Assembly (NCBI GenBank): GCA_028023455.1 | Contig: JAQFVV010000319.1 | Span: 932,001-996,000, forward strand | DNA length: 64,000 nucleotides | Reading direction: 5' to 3' | Origin: Epiperipatus broadwayi | Lineage: Eukaryota; Onychophora; Udeonychophora; Euonychophora; Peripatidae | In this document: positions 30,045 to 42,914 of the stretch, one piece after another | Layout: every line of letters begins with the position of its first letter | Numbering within the stretch: position 1 is the first letter of the stretch | Position numbers and translations under genes: made by a program | Notes under the pieces: model-generated | The model's input: only the letters and a program-made list of their open reading frames with translations | The model's database searches: none | What the model was told of the DNA's origin: nothing

Positions 30045-31280
30045 TTAGTAATAATTCCATCTTTTTTTTCTTATTACAGATATAAATTTCCTACCAATAC
30101 TAAAATGTTGTTTTACATTCTTAAGACTTTTATTTTCTTCTACAGCTTTCCTTGCTAGTTCACAGTTATACTTTCTTATATCATTTTCAACTCTTTTCCG
30201 CACCATTTTACAAAATTCGAGATATTCTATTCTTTTTAATGCATCATTTTTGTATATCTTCATATTCCTTCTTTTCTTCATAAATTCTCTAGTCTCAGTA
30301 TAAATTTTATTGGTCAATTGCTGTTTCTTTCTACCAGCTATCTTTGTTGCAGTTTTCAAAAGTGTATCAGTTATTTTCATATTAATTTCATTCAAATCTG
30401 AATCATGTTCAAAATCTAGTAATACTTGAAACCGATTTGTAAGTTCTAATTTAAATTCATTAGAATGTTTCTGAAGATTAGGAATATCAACTGTAAATAT
30501 TGTTTTTCTTAGTAATTTTTGTCTCTCTAGTTTTACATTAACACGTATCTTACACCTTACTAATCGATGATCACTTCCTGTGTTAAATTTATTAAGAACA
30601 TTACAATCGTGAAATATGTATTTCCTGTTAGTCAAAATATAATCCAATTCTGCTGTACCTTCATTTGGATGCGTCCATGTCCATTTCCTTTTAACATTTT
30701 TCTCAAAAAAAGAATTCATAATATAAAGTTTTTCTTTTTCTGCAAACTCCACAAGTCTATGTCCTCTCTCATTTCTATTACCATAACCAAAATTACCCAC
30801 AGCACTTTCATCTTTCATTTTTTTACCAATTCTAGCATTAAAGTCTCCCATAACAATTTTATAATGGTGTTTACTCTGATCAAAAACCTTTTGTACATCC
30901 ATATAAAAATATTCTACTACTTCATCACTATGAGAACTTGTTGGGGCATAAACCTGAATTATCTGTATTTGGTATCTGCTATTAAGTTGTATAACTAATC
31001 TTGCCACTCTGTCTGATACACCATCAATCTCCACAATATTGTTCTTCCACTTTTTATTTATAATGAATTCTACTCCACTTGTATTTCCAATATTTGTGCC
31101 TTTATAATAGAGTATATGTCCACTTTTTAAATCAATTGTCTCTTCACCTTTTCTTCTAACTTCACAAAGTCCAATAATGTCCCATTTAATATAAGAGAGT
31201 TCTTCTTCTAATTCTTGCAATGTTCCTTCACTTGAAAGTGATCTGCAGTTGTAAGAACCTAAATAAAAAGTCATCATCAA
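30045..31280 (-). CDS. RTE apurinic-type endonuclease and linker (RTE-1)
   Basis: About 411 codons starting MMMTFYLGSYNCRSLS. The endonuclease motifs are intact: N in YNCRSL, catalytic E in GLCEVRRKG, IIQVYAPTS, MGDFNARIG, ELDYILTNRK and the terminal GSDHRLVRC with catalytic D and H. The enzyme nicks target DNA to prime reverse transcription. The rest (about residues 250-411) is the Lys-rich linker to the RT. The frame ends because of a slip in an A8 run near 30056; in the other frame it continues into DGIITK and the RT. Confidence 0.9.
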   Translation of the reverse strand: MMMTFYLGSYNCRSLSSEGTLQELEEELSYIKWDIIGLCEVRRKGEETIDLKSGHILYYKGTNIGNTSGVEFIINKKWKNNIVEIDGVSDRVARLVIQLNSRYQIQIIQVYAPTSSHSDEVVEYFYMDVQKVFDQSKHHYKIVMGDFNARIGKKMKDESAVGNFGYGNRNERGHRLVEFAEKEKLYIMNSFFEKNVKRKWTWTHPNEGTAELDYILTNRKYIFHDCNVLNKFNTGSDHRLVRCKIRVNVKLERQKLLRKTIFTVDIPNLQKHSNEFKLELTNRFQVLLDFEHDSDLNEINMKITDTLLKTATKIAGRKKQQLTNKIYTETREFMKKRRNMKIYKNDALKRIEYLEFCKMVRKRVENDIRKYNCELARKAVEENKSLKNVKQHFSIGRKFISVIRKKRWNYY

Positions 31281-31732
31281 ATGGCAGCCTGGGTCCGCAA
31301 TCAGGGATTCTTAGCACCCTCCACCTTCGGCCACCAACTGCTGCCTTGGTTGGTGACTTTACAGCCTCCTGGGAATAAGGGCCATGCTTTATTTTTGTCT
31401 GTCATAATTGTATATATGTATTGGGAAAATATTTATCATTTACACAAACATTCATTCTGCCTTATCAGGCACTAAGAAGAAAGACCATGATGTTTCTTGA
31501 TCTTAAACTCAGAGGTAAAAAGCCAATAAACTCACCACGCTGGCTAATGCGTGTTGGTGAGCAGCCCATCCATGTTCGTATACTATATGAATAAGCACAT
31601 AGTAATAACAGCTGCAACGACAAGAATGTATGGAGTGGACATTAGGAATTTGCCCTGCTCGGTTCCTTTAAGGCCTCCAAGAGGAATCAAAGGGTCTCCT
31701 TTCAGTTAATAGCAAAACTCATTTCTGCAGTC
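31281..31732 (-). other. 5' untranslated region of RTE-1
   Basis: About 450 bp shared with RTE-2 (32790-33234), including CAGCCTGGGTC next to the start codon and GTGGACATTAGGAATTTGCC. It is less AT-rich than the surroundings. Short frames in it (for example 32944-33132 in RTE-2) are not conserved as ORFs between the two copies. Confidence 0.75.
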
Positions 31733-31743
31733 AGTTCACAGTT
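31733..31743. repeat. target-site duplication of inner RTE (right)
   Basis: AGTTCACAGTT, pair of 28419-28429. Confidence 0.85.
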
Positions 31744-33234
31744 ATAATTTCTTATATCATTTTCAACTTTTTCCACACCATTTTACAAATTTCGAGATAT
31801 TCGATCTTTTTTAGTGCATCATTTTTGTATATCTTCATATTCCTTCTATCTTTCTTGCAGTTTTTAAAAGTGTATCAGTTATTTTCATATTAATTTCATT
31901 CAAATCTGAATCATGTTCAAAATCTACCAATACTTGAAACCGATTTGTTAGTTCTAATTTAAATTCATTAGAATATTTCTGAAGATTACGAATATCAACT
32001 ATAAATATTGTTTCTCTTAATAATTTTTGTCTCTCTAGTTTTGCATTAACACGTATCTAACATCTTACTAATCGATGATCACTTCCTGTGATAAATTTCC
32101 TAAAAAGATTGCAATCTTGAAATATCCATTTTCTGTTAGTCAAAATATAATCCAATTCTGCTGTACCTTCATTTGAATGCTTCCATGTCCAATTCATTTT
32201 AACATTTTTTGTCAAAAAAGAATTCATAATATAAAGTTTTTCTTTTTCTCCAAACTACACAAGTCTATGTCCTTTCTTATTTTTATTACCATAACCAAAA
32301 TTACCTACATCACTTCCATCTTTCATTTGTTTACCAATTCTAGCATTAAAGTTTCCCATAACAATTTTAAAATGTTGTTTACTCTGATCAAAAGCCTTTT
32401 GTACATCCATATAAAAATCTTTTACTACTTCATCACTATGAGAACTTGTTGGTACATAAAATTGAATTATCTGCATTTGGTATCTGCTATTAAGTTGTAT
32501 AACTAATTTTGCCACTCTGTCCCATACACCATCTATCTCTGCAATGTTATTTTCCCACTTTTTATTTATAATGAACCTTGCTCCACTTGTATTTCCAATA
32601 TTTGTGCTCTTATAATAGAGTACATGTCCACTTATTGAATCAATTGTTTCTTCCGCTCTTCTTCTAACTTCACAAAGTCCAATAATATCCCATTTAATAT
32701 AAGACAGTTCTTCTTCAAACTTTTGCAATCTTCCTTCACTTGAAAGTGATCTGCAGTTGTAAGTACTTAAATACAATGTCGTCATCTAATGGCAGCCTGG
32801 GTCTGTAATCAGGGGATTCTTAGCACCCTCCGCATTCGGCCACCAACCTTTGCCTTGGTTGGTGACTTTACAGCCTCCTGGAATAAGGGCCATGATTTAT
32901 TTTTGTCTTTCATAATTGTGTATATGTATTGGAAAAATATTTTTCATTTACACAAACTTTCAGTCTGCCTTATCAGGCAGCTGTGAAGAAAGATCATGAT
33001 GTTTTCTGATCTTAAACTCAGAGGTAAAAATCCAATAAACTCACCAAGCTGTCTAATACATATAAGTGAGCAGCCCATCCATGTTCTTATATTATATGAA
33101 TAATCACATAGTAATAACAGCTGCAACGACAAGAACGTAGGGAGTGGACATTAGGAATTTGCCCTGCTCGGTTTCTTTAAGGCCTCCGAGAGGAATGAAA
33201 GAGTCTCCTTTCAGTTAATAGCAAACTTTTTTCT
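31744..33234 (-). mobile_element. outer RTE LINE (RTE-2), 5' half: UTR and broken endonuclease
   Basis: The 5' UTR (32790-33234) and endonuclease region align with RTE-1. The sequence breaks off at the inner insertion point and continues at 28429. The linker region carries extra stops and a short deletion near 31845. Confidence 0.85.
32255..32785 (-). pseudogene. RTE-2 endonuclease, inactive
   Basis: 176 codons from the start (TTLYLSTYNCRSLSSEG) with CEVRRR and YAPTS replaced by YVPTS. The conserved MGDFNARIG reads MGNFNARIG, that is, a catalytic-site Asp to Asn. The frame stops after GHRLV; homology continues beyond the stop (TWKHSNEGTAELDYILTNRK, GSDHRLVRC) with further stops. It is a decayed copy. 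Confidence 0.85.
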
Positions 33235-34234
33235 GCATCCTTACATATTGATATACGATAAATCTTGGATGTTCTAATTATTGTATTTATTCATGCTACA
33301 TCATGCAGATAAAACCACTTTATTTGTGTGCACCACGTGTCAATAAATGAATTGCAAAATTTTCTTAGTAGATCATTTGTCTAAAATTTGCGTTACATAC
33401 TTTACATAGTTGATTTATAATGCACAATTTTTGACTTTTCAATTTTTAGTGCTGGATATGGTAGCAAATGATTTTTACAATAAAATAATCGGCGAATTCA
33501 TGCTACTCTCAATTATCATATCTTCAAAATGTAGAATTATTTACTTTTTTAGTGACACAATTTTATACTTTATCAAATGCAATTACTTCAAACCACATCT
33601 TTATAAAGTATTTATTAATCAGTATAGCAAAAGCACCCACCTCAGGATCATTGTTAATATTTGATGTTTAAAAAGCACAGAAAAAAAAAATGTTAGAATA
33701 CGTAATCATCATCGGAAATAAGTATATATATATTACTTTTTTTAGTTACATAAACATTCAAAAGTATTGTATTTCATAATTGAAACATAAATAAAACTTC
33801 TATCAGAAGATTTATAACTTTTATAAAAGTATTTCTTTCCATTTCAGTTTTTACCAAAACAAACTACTTAACAAAGTCCATTCTTTTTTGTTATTAGTTC
33901 TTTTGCCAATGTTCGCTTGAGATCAATGCTTTTAACGAAATTGAAATGACATCTATAACAAAACATTATTTGCAAGAGATTTATAATAAAAAAGAAAACG
34001 TTGTTAATCATTCTAATTGTTATAACTGAATCCTTTATTTAACATAAATTTAGAAATCAAATGCTGTCAACTATTGGCTTTCATAATTGTTATTTACAAT
34101 TAATACTTAAAGTTGATATGCATAGCTACAATATATACATATTAACGTCAATACTTTAAGTACAGAATTAATTTTGTATTGAGTAATTTCATTATTGTAA
34201 CTTAATTTTAAAATAAAAAATATAATTTATTAAC

Positions 34235-34264
34235 CTGTTGTTGAAGGCGAAGTTGTAGGAATTT
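34235..34264 (-). CDS. micro-exon b1 (30 bp) of putative mucin-like micro-exon gene
   Basis: Exactly 30 bp between AG (acceptor, TATATTAG) and GT (donor, CAG|GTTAATAA) on the minus strand. In phase 1 (split G codon at both ends) it encodes E-IPTTSPSTT. The phase-0 reading is excluded because the b4 copy then has a stop. A symmetric exon can be skipped or duplicated without frameshift. It is one of five b-type copies, and an a-type exon sits 90 bp upstream. Function is inferred from composition only: a Ser/Thr/Pro repeat suited to O-glycosylation. Confidence 0.55.
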
Positions 34265-34354
34265 CTAATATAAATGAAATAAAATGAATAATAGAATAAA
34301 ACAAATATATCAAACATTGGGTTATCTTAGTAAAATAACATAATAGAAATTTAC

Positions 34355-34384
34355 CTGGAGTGATTGCAGGTATTGTAATAGTTC
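34355..34384 (-). CDS. micro-exon a1 (30 bp)
   Basis: 30 bp with acceptor TTGCTTTTAG and donor CCAG|GTAAAT. A branch-point-like TCTTAAC about 18 nt upstream of the exon is conserved in the a3 and a4 copies. In phase 1 it encodes G-TITIPAITP. Phase 0 would give a stop in the a2 copy. It directly precedes b1 in transcript order. Confidence 0.55.
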
Positions 34385-35080
34385 CTAAAAGCAAAAGTTA
34401 AGACACAAAAGTAATAATATACAAATTTACAATAAATAAAATTTCATTTTATTTTAAATAATCAAAAAAAAAAAAAAATTTCAAATAATAAAAGCAAAAA
34501 AAAAAATGTATAGTTTAACTACATAATATATGTATATATAAATAAATTTGTATTGTACCATTACACGACATTTATTTCTTCCTACTTTGTTTTACTATTT
34601 TGTCTTAAGTTCCTACTTAAGTAAGAATCTCTAAATAATGTTAAATTTCCGACGTTTTAGAAATATATATTTCAGTTTGTAAATATATATTTCGAATATT
34701 TCACTTACCTAATTATATTGTTAAATGAATTTACCAAAATTTAACATTTTTATACCTTTCCAAATTTACTGAACATTAATATTAACTCTTGTATTTGCAT
34801 ATAAAATATTTTTTTCAATATTATGTTCCCCTTATTTTCAGACGAATATGGGTCGGAACAACACCAGTTGACATTTCATGACGATGTGATAATAAAAAGA
34901 GTATGATCACAAAAGCAGATATAAATTATAAACAGTTCTGTTGCTATGGATACAATAGAAGATCATACTAATATTCAATGATGAACGAAATGGATTGCAG
35001 GAGAAACTGCAAAATAATGAACAACACTGATCGAGTAGATTACTTTTGCCTTATTATATTTATAAAAATCAATCCATTAT

Positions 35081-35082
<2 letters not shown>

Positions 35083-35166
<84 letters not shown>
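35083..35166. repeat. (TA)n array
   Basis: About 42 TA units ending in TATATTGTACCC, the start of a repeat also found at 63461. Confidence 0.95.
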
Positions 35167-35170
<4 letters not shown>

Positions 35171-35720
35171 ACCCTCACTTCTCGATATATGATATAATTT
35201 AAAAATATGACTAGCTCAATTAAATCATTATGCTCAGCTAAAATATGTACAACTATCTTTAATATATTTTTATAATATTATAACTTATCAAATTTATTAC
35301 AAACTTATCAAAAATTAATATAGTTCAATATTATGTACTAATTAAATAAATATTTACTAAAATCATGAGACTGTGAAGTGAAGTTACAATTGGTAATTAG
35401 ATTTACATTGAATCAATGTCTTTCCAAGACACTGTCTCAATGGCATAAGAATACTATTACCTCTTTATTATCTCATTACTAACTCTACAGCATTCTTATG
35501 ACTTTTATAAATGAATTATCTTTAATAATAATAGATAAATAAATCTCAATCTTTTGTTAAGGAAATATAATTAAATGATCTCAGGTTCTTCTAATTATCT
35601 TAAAGTAATAATAATTCATGTAGATAGGAATGATAAGGGATTTAATATCAAACCTAAATACACCTAACTTATTCTAATAACAATAACTAACAATAATAAT
35701 CTTTAGTGTATAGCTTAATC
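35167..35720 (+). repeat. dispersed or duplicated repeat, second copy at 63461-64000
   Basis: Starts TTGTACCCTCACTTCT right at the TA array. Shared landmarks with 63461 onward: ATGAGACTG, GATACTGTCTCAATGGCAT or its variant, AAGAATACTAT, AGCATTCTTATG and CTCAGGTTCTTCTAA. Same orientation. No coding sequence was recognised. Confidence 0.7.
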
Positions 35721-38700
35721 TTATCTATTTGATTATACTTTTAATCATTAAGAAAATAAGTAAATCATATACATGTCTTTCATTTCCATATAGTATCTTA
35801 ATTTTAAAATAGACCAAAATCTTATAATTTAACAATTTGTGGCAATAAATAATATTATACTCTTATATTGTGCATTATAATTACTTTATGACCATTGTAA
35901 TATTATATGTTAATGTCAATCAATTTCTATAAATTATATTAATAAAATATTGTGTTTCTTTCTCAAATAATAAAATAATAAATTCATATTGTGCAAATAT
36001 TATGTTTATTCAAATTATCTGTTGTCAAATGCTGTGGTGTAAAATAATGAATTCAACACATCTTTTAAACAACTTAACAAATTTATTTACATTAACTTTA
36101 ACAAATAACTTATTTACACTATTTACATTACAAATGGAACTAAAGAAAATAAAACAAAAATAAGAAAAATAATAATACAAGATTTTTACACTGTTACTAT
36201 TTCCATAATCATCAATAGATAATTTATACATTTCTTAAAATGTTCTATCAATAACATTTAATTAAGATTATGACTTTAAATTTTAATAAACATCATTTGT
36301 CCTCAGTTAATACAAGAAAAGGTTTTATGTGAGATATCATTCATGTAGCATGTATGTAAATAAACAAACTTTAATAATTAAAAATGCTATTTCACTTAAG
36401 TCTTACTGTTATTTATATTATAATGTATTAGGATGTATTACATTTACCATCAGTATTACTCAAATATTAATTACTGTATAAACTGATGTAACTTTGTAAT
36501 ATAACAACAATTATTATATTATAACCATTTATTTCATTCCGATATAATGTTATATTACATGTCTTATCAAAATATGCAATACGTATATGTACTTTTAAAA
36601 ATAATATTTTAAATTATTCAATAATTTCAACTTTTATAAAGTATTATATCAAATAAAATTCTATGATTCTTTTCATATAAATTATTACTCTTTTTTACTT
36701 GTTATTCTTATTCCTTCCTAATAAACTTCTATCTACAAAAATCATTTTAACCTTATTTAATTTCAGAAAAACAAATGACCAATTTCAAAACAAAAATAAT
36801 AACGATCCAAACTCTCTTATACCTCATCCTCTATATACAATAAGCCTTCAATCAAGATATAAATTTCTATGTAAAATTAACTTACTTATCTAATAAAAAA
36901 ATAAAAAATAAAATATAGATTTTTATATATCTCTTACTAACTTGAAAAGAAAAAAATAAATAACTTACACTAATCATAAATCTAATTCCTAATATTGTAA
37001 CAGAAACATTAAAATTTATTCACGAAAGAATCATATAATTATTTCTAGGTTCTCATATTATGTTGTACTAAATTTACATCATCAATTTAAAGTATGCATA
37101 TTAAAATAAAACTGCTATTATTAATCTTATGCGTGTATATTATTTAAATATTAATACATTCATTCAATAATCATATAACATTTGGTTGATCTAAAGAAAA
37201 CATAGTAAATACATCAAATTATTATTATTATTACACAATTTTTACCATAAATGATACTTCAATGTACAGTCCGTCACACGATGTCCTCCAAGATTTCAGT
37301 TTTACAAAATAATTTCACATTTACACTCAACAATTATTCTTTAAAATATTACGTGTTGTATAATTATAAAATAAACTTTATGCAATAAAAATTATATTAA
37401 TATTTAGTTATTACTTTAAAAAAAATGTAAATGTACCTTTCCTATCTTTCAATAAATTAATAATTAATTAAATATTTATGTTAGTTAATAAATAAAACAT
37501 ATTACATAACATCCAACGGTGTCTTCTTTCAGCTATATTGTTCTTTTTCCTAGGCACAAATTTTCACCAAACATTACTTCCTTTTCCGGTACATCACGTG
37601 TTTTTTAAAAGTTTTTTAATGAAGAAAATGAAAACGTTCTTTTTTTAAAAAAAATAAAAATAAAAGTCAAAGTCAGTTCCATCATAAGAATAAAATAATA
37701 ATTAAAATAGTTTATAGGATCCAGATTCATTTCTTTTAAAGAAAAAAAATATTATTTAAAAGTTATTATTTTTAACATTAGTCTATAATTTATAAAGTTC
37801 TTATTTAATTATTTTTTAATTGATTTGGATATTCACGTATATTTGATTTGCGCATTCCTTAACAAATAATTTAGGTAAGATTAATCTTTTTTTCAATTCT
37901 TCTGTACGACCAGCGTTCAGACTTTTTAATATTATAATTTTTACTTATAAGTACTTTTCTGCCAATTAAATTTTCAATTTATTTGCCTTTTAAAACTATC
38001 AAAAATGTAGTCTTTTAAACCATAAAGACTTAACAAGGCAAGTATTTAGGTAATCATTATTATTTACCATCTTTACTAAGTTATATACTTAGATTTACAA
38101 TTCACAAATACTTTCTTCATAAAGAAGTATTTCTCATTCTTTTAAATATCTATTTTATAAAATTAATTACCATTAGCTTTTAAATTTATACAAAGTCCAA
38201 CGTATTACTTTTGTGCATCTAGTAACTCTCCTAGTTAATCCAGCGTTTGTTAAATTTTTAGTATAAAGTCTCCAATACATTTTATCCTTATACGATGTTT
38301 CCATGATTATTTGATAGTAAATTGAGCTTTGATCAAGACGATAGGAAATTATAATTAAAATTAACACTGCATATTTATCGATAAACTTTTATAAATTATT
38401 TTTAAAAATTACTCTCTTATAATTTTAAAACGATTTTGAGAGCGTCTATAATTACTTAGCTATTTCTAATAGCACACTTTACTTTAAGAATTTCAATCAC
38501 AAGTCCCCTCCGAACAATTGAACCTTGGTTTTATACCAGAAGAAAACTCCCACTTGATTGGTGAGTTAAACAATCGACTTGCTAGCTTATTTACATATTT
38601 TACCAACAAGACAGAATTAAAAATAAATAATGACGTATTTAATATTTATTATTTATCACATTATTAAATTCTTAAATTAATCTTTATTATTTATTTAAAT

Positions 38701-38980
38701 CCATTAAACATTTTTTTAAAATATACTTTCTTACTTTATTTCACTTTTAACTTTTATAAGATTATTTTTATAAACAAACTAAGTCTATTTTTATTCGTTA
38801 TGTTTTTAAGCAGTATTTTAAAAATCAGATTTAATATTTCACATTAATTATTTTTATTTTTATCTCATGATAACCAATATAATATTTATAAATTTTATAA
38901 CAGAATTTTTAAAATAGTTTTGCAACTTTACTAAAAAAAACTCCCAAGCATGTGTGTATGTGTCTAACTAACATCTGTTT
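35721..38980. other. AT-rich DNA, nothing recognised
   Basis: No exon of the a or b type, RNA gene or transposon motif was found. If the micro-exon gene is real, this is intron. Confidence 0.45.
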
Positions 38981-38989
38981 TACAACAGA

Positions 38990-39513
38990 GCTACAGACGC
39001 TTGTAATAATCTAAAAATAAACTAACAATTCATTTTTTAAAAATAAATATTTTTTAAAATAAATAATATCTTATAACAATTTTTTAAAATAATACTTCGA
39101 TATTATTAAAATCAAATATTAATCTTCTATTATGTAATACTAATAATTAAAATATTTATATTCATTTATTAAATATTAATTTTTATCAACAATAAATATA
39201 TGCATTTAATTTTAACTTGTCTTTTAAAACTTTAACTTTAAACATTTATTTATTAAATTTATTAATGCAGTATTGATTATGGCCAGTTTTCCCAACCATA
39301 TACTATTATCATTCCCATTGAAACGTCTCTCTCAAACATCAGCACAATTTTTACATATCAAATACTCATGAATTACTTTAATTACACTTTTTAAAAGATT
39401 GTTATAAATAAAATTAACATCATATAGCTAAATATATCTTAAATTTAAAATTTTTTAAATAGATTGATACAACAATTTATGGAGACCCATACAAAAGGGC
39501 ACAATACATATAT
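38990..39513 (-). repeat. inverted copy of the 23.7-24.2 kb repeat
   Basis: Reverse complement carries GGTTGGGAAAACTGGCCATA, and the right end reads GGGCACAATACATATA, as at the other copy. Confidence 0.55.
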
Positions 39514-39900
39514 ATGAATAAATAGATGAAGTCTACATAGAGATTATCATGGGACGTATATATATTATTGATGGTTATAAAAAAATAAAATGAAGATTTT
39601 TTCCCAAATAGAACATGATTAATACTAGAACACAACCATCATTGATATCTGATAATATATCAATGATTTAATGTTGTTTGTGTTATTCCAATAATAAATA
39701 TATACTACTTTTAATATATTCCAAAGAATAAAGTATAAATATATTTGAATGCAATTTTACTCAGAAAAGTTAAATTTCAGATGGATATAAAAGAGATAAA
39801 TATCTATCATCAATTACATTCAACATAGTAAGTGTTTATTTAATTTTATTTAAATTATATTGTTCTGGCAGTTTAATATTTAAAAAAAATGTATATTAAC

Positions 39901-39930
39901 CTGTTGTTGCGGAGGTGGCTGTGGATGTTT
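39901..39930 (-). CDS. micro-exon b2 (30 bp)
   Basis: 30 bp with donor CAG|GTTAATAT and an AG acceptor preceded by T-rich sequence. In phase 1 it encodes E-TSTATSATT. It differs from b1 at about ten of 30 positions yet stays Thr/Ser/Ala-rich and stop-free. Confidence 0.5.
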
Positions 39931-40018
39931 CTACAAAAAAACAATGAACAAAATGAAAATATAAAGAAATTTACATAAATCTTATATACATCAATAAAAT
40001 TACACATTCTTTATAAAG

Positions 40019-40048
40019 ATAAAGTGATTGTAGGCTTGTAATAATGTA
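40019..40048 (-). pseudogene. decayed a-type micro-exon in module M2
   Basis: The minus strand reads ATTACAAGCCTACAATCACT, recognisably the a exon (compare ATTACAATACCTGCAATCAC), but the CAG|GT donor has become TTTATC and the acceptor AG is gone. The same loss is seen at about 54304-54334. Confidence 0.5.
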
Positions 40049-40169
40049 AAAAAATTTAAAAAGAGAAACAATTTTAGTCATTTAATAAAATATATATATT
40101 TGAAATTAATTTTATGTTCAAGTAAACAAATTATTGTTAAGAATGATAAAAAATTATATGTATTTTAAA

Positions 40170-40176
<7 letters not shown>

Positions 40177-40257
<81 letters not shown>
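40177..40257. repeat. (TA)n array at left end of Penelope palindrome
   Basis: About 40 TA units. In the paralogous module at 54.36-54.43 kb there is just a short TA-rich stretch with no palindrome. Confidence 0.95.
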
Positions 40258-40258
<1 letters not shown>

Positions 40259-40274
40259 CTGGAAGGTTATTATA

Positions 40275-41491
<1,217 letters not shown>

Positions 41492-42050
41492 AAGTCCATA
41501 TAAAAATGTAATTTAATGAATAAATGAATACTTTGAAACTATCATGGCAACACTATGGTTTAAATATGAAAATATAATTCTCAGTATTTTATCACTTTCA
41601 AATTTAAAACTAGAATTTGATTGTAGAAACACTGTTGATTCTCTGATTCATCACATTCAGATTGTGGAATAATCATGTCTGTTTTAATGTTTCACTTTCT
41701 ATCATTTCCCTCTTCACAATACATGCCAACAGTAGCAGGATCATATTCCTATCCACACAGACCCAACCTTACATGTATAGTGCAGGGCTATAGAGCAGTT
41801 CACATTCACCTTATTATATTTATATAAATCAAACCATTGTATATATATATATATATATATATCAAAAATAGAAGTTAAAGTCTTTTAATATTACACAATT
41901 AATTTTATGTCTATGATATTATTATGTTAGTACAAAATTTAATAAAAAATAGGAGTGACAATAAATAAATAAATTAATGACTGTTTTAAATGCATAAATC
42001 AATTGAAATATTATGAAATATTGAAATAAAATTATATTAGCTATGCTTAC

Positions 42051-42080
42051 CTGAAGTGATTGTGGGAGTTATAATAGTTT
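42051..42080 (-). CDS. micro-exon a2 (30 bp)
   Basis: 30 bp with acceptor TTGTTTATAG and a strong donor CAG|GTAAGC. In phase 1 it encodes E-TIITPTITS. Reading in phase 0 gives a stop, which helps fix the phase for the a family. The flanking sequence differs from modules A-C, so this is the only member of its module type. Confidence 0.5.
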
Positions 42081-42620
42081 CTATAAACAACAAATAAAGT
42101 ACATACTAATCGTCTATTACATAAAGATATATAAAACTCATTTTACGTCAAAAGAAAAAAAAATTATCAATAAGAAATTAAAAAAAAATGTATTCTATGT
42201 TTTAAGCAAATAAGTAGTCGATATAATATGACAAAGACTTCACTAATTAAACGTGAACACAACTTGTTGTCACTTGAGACAATACTGATCTTTATTATAG
42301 CCTTAGCATTGAGAAAAGTGGATGGGATTTTATCTAAACGTCTGAATTTAAACCAAAACTTACTACATTCTATAACTTTCCAAAAAGAATTTAATTTCAT
42401 ATATATGTACAGCTATCATATCATGTAATGACTTTTAACTTTTCACAAATACATGATTTTATTACTCTAACAACTTTCCACTTATGTAAATATTTATATT
42501 TAATCTTAATCTACCAAGATTTCCTTCAAAATATAATTGTATTTGTAAATATATTTAATGGATTTCAACCATCTAATTTTATTATTAAATGAATTTATTA
42601 AAATTTAAATATATATATAT

Positions 42621-42914
42621 GGATGTGGCGTACAATACATTGGTGAATCTAAGTGTACATTTGAGAAGAGAATAAAAGAGCATATGCTTTTATATAAAAG
42701 ACTTCAAAAAGAGAATCAATCTGGAACAGATGTAAATAAACCTTCATCATCTGTTATATTTGATCATAATAAATTTTGTCAATGTGGATTTAAATTTGAT
42801 TATAAAAATATGAAAATTATTCAAATTGAATGTTGTCATAATAAACGTAAAATAAAAATGTTAATGAATCGCCAGTCATCAAATGTTAAGATAACAGAAT
42901 TGTGGGAAATCTGA
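42621..42914 (+). pseudogene. Penelope-like element GIY-YIG endonuclease, C-terminal piece
   Basis: 98 codons open to a natural stop: GCGVQYIGESKCTFEKRI, then KEHMLLYKR, a spacer with VIFDHNKFC, and MNRQSSNVKITELWEI. YIG and the following R..EH are the nuclease signature, and NRQ near the end corresponds to the last conserved block. The reverse transcriptase and the start of the GIY half are missing. It begins immediately after a short TA run (42608-42620). Related to the fragment ending at 51274. Confidence 0.75.

Larger units (their letters stand above)
28430..31732 (-). mobile_element. inner RTE LINE (RTE-1), near full-length
   Basis: A 3.3 kb non-LTR retrotransposon with a 5' UTR (31281-31732), apurinic-type endonuclease, reverse transcriptase and a 3' end of short ATC/CAT repeats in place of poly(A), as is usual for RTE. 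It is inserted into RTE-2 with an 11-bp target duplication. The original single ORF is broken at two A-homopolymers (near 30056 and 29729) and by one nonsense change near the C-terminus (28561), and otherwise reads through. It is therefore young, or affected by homopolymer sequencing errors. Confidence 0.9.
33235..35082 (-). repeat. micro-exon module A, proximal part
   Basis: Resumes module A after the RTE insertion. It is similar throughout to 49240-50500 (module B) and 52040-53800 (module C), for example CAATAAATGAATTGCAA near 33341, 49347 and 52142. It holds micro-exons at 34235-34264 and 34355-34384, which are 90 bp apart. The conservation extends well past the exons, so the copies arose by segmental duplication. 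Confidence 0.75.
39530..40166 (-). repeat. micro-exon module of type II (copy M2)
   Basis: Similar to 53810-54355: ATTATCATGGGA, GATATCTGATAATAT and the stretch around the b exon. It contains a good b exon (39901-39930) and, about 88 bp upstream, a decayed a-type sequence (40019-40048). The same combination occurs in the paralogue, so the a exon decayed before the two were duplicated. Confidence 0.65.

Noticed and set aside
34720-34760. Strong donor-like TTAG|GTAAGTG on the minus strand near 34707 that could end another exon
   Set aside because: The matching place in module C (about 53477) has lost the donor, and the upstream exon would not be conserved.
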